This document shows positions 1 through 5,126 of a stretch of DNA of 5,551 nucleotides, piece after piece. Made by a program: the position numbers and the translations under genes. A model generated the notes under the pieces. The model was not told where the DNA came from. It worked only from the letters and a program-made list of their open reading frames with translations, and ran no database searches. The stretch is from NCBI GenBank assembly GCA_020852035.1, contig JADZBR010000194.1, forward strand, positions 1-5,551, in the 5' to 3' direction. The DNA is from Caulobacteraceae bacterium. GTDB taxonomy: Bacteria; Pseudomonadota; Alphaproteobacteria; Caulobacterales; Caulobacteraceae. Position 1 is the stretch's first letter, and each line of letters starts with the position of its first letter.

Positions 1-46
1 ATCCGACCGGATTCGCCGGCCACCTTCTCCAGCAAGGGGAGAAGGA
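1..46. repeat. Partial palindromic intergenic repeat (right arm only)
   Basis: This matches the right arm of the inverted repeat at 3812-3861. Both read ATCCG, then a short GC hairpin, then CCACCTTCTCC, a CAAGG loop and GGAGAAGGA. Within it, CCTTCTCC at 23-30 pairs with GGAGAAGG at 38-45 around a 7-base loop, and CCGG at 7-10 can pair with CCGG at 16-19. The other arm would lie before position 1. It ends 27 bases before the isomerase start, so that gene's promoter is either squeezed into 47-73 or lies upstream of the repeat, perhaps in an operon with a gene outside the window. Confidence 0.7.
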
Positions 47-73
47 CTTCGAGATTCGAGGTATGTCGAAGAC

Positions 74-679
74 ATGTTCAAGTCGATTCTCGCCATCCTC
101 GCCGCCGTCTTCCTGGCCTCGGCCGCCCACGCCGCAGTCCCGCGCGTCGCCATCGACACCGAGAAGGGCCGCATCGTCGTCGAGGTCTATCCGGACAAGG
201 CGCCGATCTCCGCCGGCAACTTCCTGATGTACGCCGACAAGGGGCTCTACAAGGGCGCGACCATCTATCGGACGGTGCGGGCCGACAACGACCACAACCC
301 GGCCAAGATCACCGTCATCCAGGGCGGCCTGAACCTGGAGGAGGGTCAGCCCGATCCGGCGCCGCCGATCGCCCACGAGACGACCGAGGCCACCGGGATC
401 AAGCACACCGACGGCGTCATCTCGATGGCCCGCGGCGATCCCGGCACGGCCGGCGCGGAGTTCTTCATCTGCATCGGCGACAACCCGGCGCTCGACTTCG
501 GCGGCCAGCGCAACCCGGACGGCCAGGGCTTCGCCGCCTTCGGCAAGGTCGTGGAAGGCATGGATGTGGTGAAGGCCATCAACGCGGCCAAGGCCGACCT
601 GGCGACGCCGGACGACTATGTGCGCGGCCAGCTGCTCTCGCCGCCGGTGAAGATCCTGTCGGTGAAGCGGCTGCCCTAA
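74..679 (+). CDS. Exported cyclophilin-type peptidyl-prolyl cis-trans isomerase
   Basis: A cyclophilin that catalyses cis-trans isomerisation of X-Pro bonds, assisting protein folding, here probably in the periplasm. Residues 1-20 form a typical Sec signal peptide: a basic start (MFK), a hydrophobic core and an AHA cleavage site before AVPRV. The mature part (about 181 residues) is a single cyclophilin domain. Visible family motifs are the catalytic arginine in IYRTV (R66), IQGG at 82-85 (the glutamine of the active site), AEFFI at 128-132 and FGKVVEGMDVV at 156-166. Length fits bacterial secreted cyclophilins (about 190-200 aa). The ATG at 74 is chosen because it gives the complete signal peptide. 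The ribosome site is weak (GAGG at 57-60, GAAG at 68-71), and an out-of-frame ATG lies at 63. The stop codon overlaps the end of the opposite-strand kinase gene. The family is secure; which paralogue it is (PpiA- or PpiB-like) is not. Confidence 0.93.
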   Translation: MFKSILAILAAVFLASAAHAAVPRVAIDTEKGRIVVEVYPDKAPISAGNFLMYADKGLYKGATIYRTVRADNDHNPAKITVIQGGLNLEEGQPDPAPPIAHETTEATGIKHTDGVISMARGDPGTAGAEFFICIGDNPALDFGGQRNPDGQGFAAFGKVVEGMDVVKAINAAKADLATPDDYVRGQLLSPPVKILSVKRLP

Positions 680-2019
680 CCCGGCAACCGCACGACGGCG
701 CGCAGGCCGCCCATGGGCGACCTCCCAAGCGTCACGTCGCCGCCGTGGCCGCGGGCGACGTCGCGGGCGATGGCCAGGCCCAGGCCGACGCCCTTCTCGT
801 TCTGGTTCCGGGCCTCGTCCAGCCGGCCGAAGGGCTTGAAGGCGTCCTCATAGCGGTCCGGCGGGATGCCGGGGCCGTCGTCGTCGACGATGATCTCGAC
901 GCCGCCGGCGGCATGGGGTTGGGCGGCGACCTCCACGTGCTCGCCGTGGACCGCGGCGTTCATGACGAGGTTGGAAAGGGCGCGCTTCAGGGCCATCGGG
1001 CGGACCTCGATGGCCAGGTCCGGGTCGGCTGCGATGCGCACCTCGGCGCCGGCGCGAGCCGCGCCTTCCGAAACCTCGCCGAGCAGCGCGCGAAGCGGGG
1101 TGCGCTCGACCGCCTCGCCGCCCTCGCCGCGGGCGAAGGCGAGATACTCGTCGATCATGTGCTCCATTTCGGAAAGGTCGCGCTTCATGGCCTCGGTGCG
1201 CGCGTCCGGCTCGGCGAGGGCGAGTTCCAGCTTCAGGCGGGTGAGGGGGGTGCGCAGGTCGTGGCTGACGGAGGCCAGCATGGCGGTGCGCTGTTCGACA
1301 TAGCGCTGGATGCGCGAGCGCATGGCGAGGAAGGCTTCGGCGGCCTGGCGGACCTCGCGCGCGCCGTGCGGCTTGAAGGGATGACCCTCGGCGCCCTTGC
1401 CGAAGGCGTCGGCGGCGTCGGCCAGGCGCTCGATGGCGCGCACCTGGTTGCGGATGAAGAGAATGGCGACCGCCGTCAGCAGCAGGGTGGCGACGGTCAT
1501 CCAGAGGACGAAGATGTGCCCCTGCGTGGCCACCGCCCGGTCGCGCGGGGCGAGGATGCGAAGCACGCCGGCCGGGGTCTTCACGCGAATGTCGACGTAG
1601 GCGGGGTAGCGGGTGGTGTCGAACCAGAAGGGATCGTCCAGGCGCGCCTCCAGGGCCTTCTCCAGCGCCCGGTCGACGGCGGCGAACAGGGAGACGCGGC
1701 GGCGGGCGGGCAGGGTGGTTCCCGGCTGCACCGCCACCGACAGGCCGAGCGAGGTCTCGGCCCGTTCGATCAGTCGCCCGGCGGCCTCGGGGCTCGGGTC
1801 GGCGGCGTAGGCGTCGGCGACCCAGGCGACGTCGCCGGCGAGGCCCTCGGAGAGGCGGCTGGTGACGGTGGCCCAGTGGGCGTCGAAGAAGGCGTAGGTG
1901 ACGGCGATCTGCATCAGCGCCACCGGCAGGATGATGATCAGCAGGCTGCGGCCGAACAGCGACTTGGGCAGCTGGCGCTTGAACCAGCGGCCGAGCACCT
2001 TCAGCGGGACTGGGCGCAT
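676..2019 (-). CDS. Membrane sensor histidine kinase, EnvZ-like (OmpR-family partner)
   Basis: Inner-membrane sensor kinase of 447 aa that autophosphorylates on histidine and should phosphorylate the regulator encoded just upstream. Order of parts: short basic cytoplasmic N-terminus; membrane helix at about 26-45; periplasmic sensing region at about 46-167; second membrane helix at about 168-189; HAMP linker at about 188-241; dimerisation domain with H-box SVSHDLRTPL, phosphoacceptor H253; then a complete ATPase domain with N-box LSNLVMNAAVHG (348-359), G1 box DDDGPGI (379-385), F-box FKPFGR (394-399) and G2 box GVGLGLAI (410-417). No key residue is missing. The start ATG overlaps the regulator's stop by one base (TGATG) and has no purine-rich site of its own, so translation is probably coupled. 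The signal is not predictable from sequence. Similar alphaproteobacterial pairs are sometimes named PetS/PetR, but I do not assign that name. Confidence 0.95.
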   Translation of the reverse strand: MRPVPLKVLGRWFKRQLPKSLFGRSLLIIILPVALMQIAVTYAFFDAHWATVTSRLSEGLAGDVAWVADAYAADPSPEAAGRLIERAETSLGLSVAVQPGTTLPARRRVSLFAAVDRALEKALEARLDDPFWFDTTRYPAYVDIRVKTPAGVLRILAPRDRAVATQGHIFVLWMTVATLLLTAVAILFIRNQVRAIERLADAADAFGKGAEGHPFKPHGAREVRQAAEAFLAMRSRIQRYVEQRTAMLASVSHDLRTPLTRLKLELALAEPDARTEAMKRDLSEMEHMIDEYLAFARGEGGEAVERTPLRALLGEVSEGAARAGAEVRIAADPDLAIEVRPMALKRALSNLVMNAAVHGEHVEVAAQPHAAGGVEIIVDDDGPGIPPDRYEDAFKPFGRLDEARNQNEKGVGLGLAIARDVARGHGGDVTLGRSPMGGLRAVVRLPG

Positions 2020-2726
2020 CAGTCCGGCGCCAGGACGTAGCCGACGCCGCGCACGGTCTGCAGGTAGCGCGGCTGCTTGGGGTCGGCCTCGATCTTGCGG
2101 CGCAGGCGGGTGACCTGCACGTCGACGGCGCGGCCGGAGGGGTCGACCGTCTCGCGGGCCAATTCCAGGCGGTCGACCGGCTCGTGCGGCGAGCGGGCGA
2201 GGCGGCGGAGCAGGGCGACCTCGGCTTCGGTGAGCTTCACCGGCGCGCCGTCGCGGGTGAGTTCGCCCCGCGCGGCGTCGAAGCGGCAGGCGCCCAGGGA
2301 CAGCATCGCGCCGACCGGGCGGGGGGCCGCGCCGCGGCGCAGGATCGCCTCGATCCGCAGCAACAGCTCCTCCGGCTCGAACGGCTTGGGCAGGTAGTCG
2401 TCGGCGCCGGTCTTCAGGCCTTCGATGCGGTCGCCGGCCTCGCTCCTGGCGGTCAGCATCAGCACCGGCGTGCGGCCCGGCGGCCCCTGGCGCGCGCGCA
2501 GCCAGCGGGTGAGCGAGAAGCCGTCCTCGCCCGGCATCATCACGTCGAACACCGCCAGGTCGAAATCCAGCGCCTCCAGCATCCGCCGGGCCGCCGCGCC
2601 GTCGCGGGCGGCCGAGACGCGGAATCCCTGGCGGGCGAGATACTGCTTGAGGAGCTCGCGGATGCGGTCGTCATCGTCGACGACCAGCAGGTGGCGCTCT
2701 TTGCGTTCGGGCTCAGCGAGGCTCAT
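2019..2726 (-). CDS. OmpR/PhoB-family two-component response regulator
   Basis: Cytoplasmic DNA-binding response regulator of 235 aa. The receiver domain (about 12-130) has the acidic pocket VVDDDD (15-20), phosphoacceptor D61 in VFDVMMPGEDG, the switch threonine in MLTAR (T92) and the conserved lysine in LPKPF (K114). The C-terminal winged helix (about 138-233) shows LTEAEVALLRRLA, the recognition-helix region VDVQVTRLRRKIE (201-213) and the wing motif TVRGVGYVL (224-232), which define the OmpR/PhoB class. It is the first gene of a two-gene operon with the kinase, whose ATG overlaps this stop. The start at 2726 gives a normal N-terminus. Another ATG at 2736 on the same strand is out of frame, and no strong ribosome site is visible. 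It is divergent from ilvE, so regulator binding in the shared gap could affect both directions. Targets are unknown. Confidence 0.95.
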   Translation of the reverse strand: MSLAEPERKERHLLVVDDDDRIRELLKQYLARQGFRVSAARDGAAARRMLEALDFDLAVFDVMMPGEDGFSLTRWLRARQGPPGRTPVLMLTARSEAGDRIEGLKTGADDYLPKPFEPEELLLRIEAILRRGAAPRPVGAMLSLGACRFDAARGELTRDGAPVKLTEAEVALLRRLARSPHEPVDRLELARETVDPSGRAVDVQVTRLRRKIEADPKQPRYLQTVRGVGYVLAPD

Positions 2727-2741
2727 CGGCGGCCATTTCGT

Positions 2742-2772
2742 TTGACGGCTGGCGGATCGGAAGGTCTATGGC
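2742..2772 (+). promoter_or_regulatory. Candidate housekeeping sigma promoter for ilvE
   Basis: TTGACGG at 2742-2748 is a full match to the Caulobacter housekeeping -35 consensus TTGACGS as I recall it. A weaker -10 candidate, TCTATGGC, lies at 2765-2772, 17 bases after the TTGACG hexamer. The -10 match is only partial and the spacing is slightly long for the Caulobacter model. If used, transcription would begin near 2778, leaving a short leader with the strong ribosome site at 2786-2794. It would also place the upstream in-frame ATG at 2768 inside the -10 element, which argues against that ATG as a start. Confidence 0.4.
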
Positions 2773-2785
2773 GCTCGTACTCGCG

Positions 2786-2794
2786 AAAGGAGGA
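2786..2794 (+). promoter_or_regulatory. Ribosome binding site that fixes the ilvE start
   Basis: AAAGGAGGA is an almost perfect complement of the 16S rRNA 3' end, with 10 bases between its last GG and the ATG at 2804. The alternative in-frame ATG at 2768 has only GAAGG at about 2760-2764, much too close to it, so 2804 is preferred. Confidence 0.8.
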
Positions 2795-2803
2795 TTTTCG
2801 CCG

Positions 2804-3691
2804 ATGTCTCTCGTTCCCTTCGATGATCGTGACGGTTGGATCTGGCTGGACGGCCAGTTTGTGGCCTGGCGCGAGGCGAAGGTGCACGTATTGACCCACG
2901 GCCTGCACTACGCCTCCGCGGTGTTCGAGGGCCAGCGCATGTATGGCGGCGAAATCTACGCTTTGCGAGCCCATAGCGAACGGCTGATCGAGTCCGGGCG
3001 CATCATGGACATGGAGATCCCCTGGACGGCGGCCGAGATCGACCAGGCGTGCATCGAGGTCTGCGAGAAGAACGGGCTGACCGACTGCTACGTGCGGCCG
3101 ATCGCTTGGCGCGGCTCGGAGATGATCGGCGTCTCGGCGCAGAACACCACCATCCACCTGGCGGTCGCCGCCTGGGAATGGCCGAGCTACTTCGACCCCG
3201 AGCAGAAGAAGAAGGGCATCCGCCTGACCTATTCCAAGTATCGGCGCCCGGACCCACGGTCCGCGCCGGTGCATGCGAAGGCGGCGGGGCTCTACATGAT
3301 CTGCACCCTCTCCAAGCACGCGGCCGAGCGGGAGGGTTATGCGGACGCCCTGTTCCTCGACCTGGACGGCAACATCGCCGAGGCGACCGGGGCCAACATC
3401 TTCCTGATCCGCGACGGGATGATCCACACGCCGACGCCGGACAGCTTCCTGAACGGCATCACCCGCCAGTCGGTGATCAGGCTGGCGAAGGAGCGCGGCT
3501 TCGAGGTGGTGGAGCGGACCATCCCGCTCGATGAGCTCGGCACCTTCCGCGAGGTGTTCATCACCGGCTCGGCCGCCGAGGTGACGCCGGTGGGCGAGAT
3601 CGGCGAGCACCGGTTCACGCCGGGCAACATCACCTTCGCCCTGGCCGACGACTACGCCAACATGGTGCGGCGGGTGAAGGCGCTGGCGTGA
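2804..3691 (+). CDS. ilvE: Branched-chain amino-acid aminotransferase
   Basis: PLP-dependent fold-type IV transaminase that interconverts leucine, isoleucine and valine with their 2-oxo acids, using the glutamate/2-oxoglutarate pair. It is cytoplasmic and catalyses the last step of branched-chain synthesis or the first of degradation. The protein is 295 aa, close to the usual size for bacterial IlvE. Visible features: N-terminal WLDGQFV and HGLHYASAVFEG (32-43); arginine in HSERLIES (R60); the PLP-binding lysine in HAKAAGLYM (K159); the class IV signature around DLDGNIAEATGANIF (186-200) with conserved E193; and ITGSAAEVTPV (253-263). The start is set at 2804 by the strong ribosome site; the 12-residue extension from 2768 looks non-native. 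D-amino-acid transaminase and aminodeoxychorismate lyase share the fold, but the motif wording and length fit IlvE best. It is transcribed divergently from the two-component operon and followed after 11 bases by an inverted repeat. Confidence 0.93.
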   Translation: MSLVPFDDRDGWIWLDGQFVAWREAKVHVLTHGLHYASAVFEGQRMYGGEIYALRAHSERLIESGRIMDMEIPWTAAEIDQACIEVCEKNGLTDCYVRPIAWRGSEMIGVSAQNTTIHLAVAAWEWPSYFDPEQKKKGIRLTYSKYRRPDPRSAPVHAKAAGLYMICTLSKHAAEREGYADALFLDLDGNIAEATGANIFLIRDGMIHTPTPDSFLNGITRQSVIRLAKERGFEVVERTIPLDELGTFREVFITGSAAEVTPVGEIGEHRFTPGNITFALADDYANMVRRVKALA

Positions 3692-3702
3692 TCTGAAAGC
3701 GC

Positions 3703-3860
3703 CCTTCTCCCCTTGTGGGAGAAGGTGGCGCCGTAAGGCGACGGATGAGGGGTCTCTCAAAACCTTCAATCCGCACCCGATCAATCCGCTTTCGAGGCGT
3801 CGATGGTCCTCGACCCCTCATCCGGCGCTTCGCGCCACCTTCTCCCGCAAGGGGAGAAGG
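3703..3860. repeat. Long inverted repeat, palindromic intergenic element (CCTTCTCCC family)
   Basis: The arms 3703-3754 and 3812-3860 are near-complete reverse complements. 3703-3731 pairs with 3832-3860 over 29 positions with only one G-U wobble, and 3742-3754 pairs perfectly with 3812-3824 over 13 positions. Each arm also folds on itself. Left arm: CCTTCTCCC 3703-3711 with GGGAGAAGG 3717-3725, and CGCC 3729-3732 with GGCG 3737-3740 around GTAA. Right arm: GGCGC 3824-3828 with GCGCC 3832-3836, and CCTTCTCCC 3838-3846 with GGGAGAAGG 3852-3860. The central 57 bases (3755-3811) show no clear pairing. Open reading frames across it on both strands, with APPSP and RGEG-like wording, are artefacts. 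It may form a 3' hairpin for ilvE mRNA, but no U-tract follows. Confidence 0.9.
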
Positions 3861-3871
3861 AACCCGTGCGC

Positions 3872-3900
3872 TTGACCGGTTCGGGCGCCGCGCCTAGCCT
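3872..3900 (+). promoter_or_regulatory. Candidate promoter for the rsgA leader
   Basis: TTGACC at 3872-3877 is followed after exactly 17 bases by TAGCCT at 3895-3900, preceded by C to give the CTAG often seen in alphaproteobacterial -10 elements. It lies just after the inverted repeat and just before the conserved-looking leader. Transcription would begin near 3907 and give rsgA a leader of about 140 bases. The -10 match is weak, so this is a candidate only. Confidence 0.4.
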
Positions 3901-3928
3901 CGCCGTTCACTGGACCCCTTAGAAAGCC

Positions 3929-3940
3929 AAGGAAGGAGGG
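3929..3940 (+). promoter_or_regulatory. Strong ribosome binding site for a leader ORF
   Basis: AAGGAAGGAGGG contains a full GGAGG core at 3935-3939, 8 bases before the ATG at 3948. It sits about 110 bases before the rsgA start and so cannot serve rsgA directly. Such a strong site in an otherwise non-coding stretch is the main reason to take the short ORF after it seriously. Confidence 0.6.
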
Positions 3941-3947
3941 TGTGATC

Positions 3948-3992
3948 ATGATTGCTCTGAACCGCCGAACCCTTCCGCGCGCCCGGGTCTGA
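3948..3992 (+). CDS. Putative 14-residue leader peptide upstream of rsgA
   Basis: ATG at 3948 opens a 14-codon frame, MIALNRRTLPRARV, ending at TGA 3990-3992. It is preceded by a near-perfect ribosome site at optimal spacing. The peptide carries four arginines and a proline in nine residues, and includes codons (CGA, CTT) that are uncommon in such GC-rich genomes. It has no detectable domain or signal and is too short for a functional call by homology. A GTG two codons upstream (3942) is too close to the ribosome site. Position between a candidate promoter and rsgA suggests a regulatory leader peptide whose translation affects rsgA. I do not recognise it as a described leader family, and it could be a chance frame. 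Confidence 0.45.
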   Translation: MIALNRRTLPRARV

Positions 3993-4040
3993 GCTGAGCT
4001 GATCGTTCCGCCGGGGCGCCCTACGGCATCCCAAAGGAAC
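3979..4040 (+). promoter_or_regulatory. Possible alternative RNA structures in the rsgA leader
   Basis: Two hand-drawn helices share bases. Helix A pairs GCGCCCGG 3979-3986, the last codons of the leader ORF, with 4011-4019 (CC, one bulged G, then GGGCGC). Helix B pairs GTTCC 4005-4009 with GGAAC 4036-4040 and GCCG 4010-4013 with CGGC 4024-4027; it would bury GGAA of the rsgA ribosome site. Both need 4011-4013, so they cannot coexist. A ribosome sitting at the end of the leader ORF would block helix A. Neither has been tested by energy calculation or conservation, and short GC helices arise easily in such DNA. Confidence 0.3.
4033..4039 (+). promoter_or_regulatory. Ribosome binding site supporting the TTG start of rsgA
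   Basis: AAAGGAA lies 10 bases (GG to codon) before TTG 4048-4050. No ATG, GTG or other start occurs in frame near it, so it supports the unusual start codon. Confidence 0.65.
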
Positions 4041-4047
4041 TCCTCCA

Positions 4048-5124
4048 TTGATCCAAGATTACGGCTGGAGCGATGCGCTCCAGCGCGACTTCCAACCCCA
4101 TGCGGCCGAGGGCCTGGTCCCAGGTCGCGTGATCCAGCAGCATCGCGGGCGCTACCGGCTCGCCACGCCGGACGGCGAATGCGACGCTGAGCTCTCCGGC
4201 CGCTTCGTGCATGACGCCGAGGCCCGCGTCGGCCATCCGGTGACCGGCGATTGGGTGGCCGCCCAGTCGCCGGCTGGCGACGGCCTGGCGCTGGTCCAGC
4301 ACCTCCTGCCGCGGCGCAGTGTCTTCAAGCGACGCGCGGCCGGCCCGAAGGTCGACGTGCAGGTGGTGGCGGCCAATGTCGAGACCGCGCTGCTCGCCGC
4401 CTCGCTGAACGCCGACTTCAACCTCAGGCGACTGGAACGCTACCTGGCGCTGGCCTGGGACTCCGGCGCCCAGCCGGTGGTGGTGCTGACCAAGGCCGAC
4501 CTCTGCGACGATCCGGGGCCGCTGATCGCCGCCGCCGAGCGGGCCGCGGTCGGCGCGCCGGTGGTGGCGCTCTCGGCGCTGAGCGGCGAGGGGCTGGAGG
4601 CGCTCGCGCCTTATCTCAAGCCGGGCGAGACGGCGGTGCTGGTGGGCAGCTCGGGCGTCGGCAAGTCGACGCTGGTCAACGCGCTTCTCGGCGAAGACCG
4701 CATGGCCACCCGCGACATCCGCGAGGACGACGCGCGCGGGCGGCACACCACCACGCACCGCGAGCTGGTGCGGTTGCCGAACGGGGCGCTGCTGCTCGAC
4801 ACGCCCGGCATGCGCGAACTGGCCATGTGGGACGCCGACGAGGGTGTGGCGCAGGTGTTCGGCGACGTGGAGGCCCAGGTCGAGGCGCTGGCGCAGGGTT
4901 GCCGGTTCCGTGACTGCCAACACCGCGCCGAGCCCGGCTGCGCCGTCCGCGCGGCGCGCGAGAGCGGCGAGCTGGACGACGGCCGCTGGAAGAGCTGGGT
5001 CAAGCTGCAGAAGGAACTGGCCCACGAGCACCGCAAGGAGGACCCCCAGGCCCGCGCCGAGGCCATGAAGGTCTGGATGCGGATCAGCAAGGCCAATCGT
5101 CAGCGTCGGAAGGGCGGGTGGTAG
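4048..5124 (+). CDS. rsgA: Small ribosomal subunit biogenesis GTPase RsgA (YjeQ)
   Basis: Circularly permuted GTPase that binds the 30S subunit late in its assembly, checks the decoding region and leaves on GTP hydrolysis. It is cytoplasmic. The 358 aa include an N-terminal OB-fold (about 24-90, PGRVIQQ... VTGDWVA), then GTPase motifs in permuted order: G4 TKAD (148-151), G5 SAL (176-178), P-loop GSSGVGKST (200-208), switch GRHTTTHREL (231-240) and G3 DTPGM (251-255). The C-terminal zinc knuckle uses C285, C290, H292 and C298, and a basic helical tail (KANRQRRKGGW) fits rRNA contact. All diagnostic residues are present. The start is TTG at 4048, supported by AAAGGAA upstream and by the MI-x-DYGWSDALQ opening, which I recall from Caulobacterales homologues. 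It has its own leader with a short ORF and no co-directional neighbour close by, so it is probably monocistronic. It converges on the phosphomutase gene. Confidence 0.96.
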   Translation: MIQDYGWSDALQRDFQPHAAEGLVPGRVIQQHRGRYRLATPDGECDAELSGRFVHDAEARVGHPVTGDWVAAQSPAGDGLALVQHLLPRRSVFKRRAAGPKVDVQVVAANVETALLAASLNADFNLRRLERYLALAWDSGAQPVVVLTKADLCDDPGPLIAAAERAAVGAPVVALSALSGEGLEALAPYLKPGETAVLVGSSGVGKSTLVNALLGEDRMATRDIREDDARGRHTTTHRELVRLPNGALLLDTPGMRELAMWDADEGVAQVFGDVEAQVEALAQGCRFRDCQHRAEPGCAVRAARESGELDDGRWKSWVKLQKELAHEHRKEDPQARAEAMKVWMRISKANRQRRKGGW

Positions 5125-5126
5125 CT

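Noticed and set aside
745..2040. A 431-codon open frame on the + strand across the histidine kinase gene
   Set aside because: It lies wholly opposite a kinase with every catalytic motif intact. Its product is a low-complexity Gly/Ala/Val/Asp string without motifs, as expected from the antisense of GC-biased codons.
2184..2894. A 236-codon + strand frame antisense to the response regulator and running into ilvE
   Set aside because: It crosses the divergent promoter region and overlaps ilvE in another frame; low-complexity product with no motif.
3703..3725. Intrinsic terminator after ilvE
   Set aside because: The 9-base-pair stem is good but is followed by GTGGCG rather than a T-run, and it belongs to a dispersed repeat. 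A role in ending or protecting the transcript is possible but not shown.
2723..3784. A 353-codon open frame on the - strand opposite ilvE
   Set aside because: Antisense shadow rich in His, Arg, Gly and Leu with no recognisable domain; ilvE on the other strand has its PLP lysine and class IV signature.
3630..4048. Several 60-76 codon frames on both strands over the repeat and leader (3630-3821 -, 3715-3897 +, 3818-4048 -)
   Set aside because: Their wording (PPSP, RGEG and the like) is simply translation of the palindromic repeat, a common source of spurious gene calls.
4021..5031. A 336-codon open frame on the - strand opposite rsgA
   Set aside because: Antisense shadow of a complete RsgA; no motif and no ribosome site seen.
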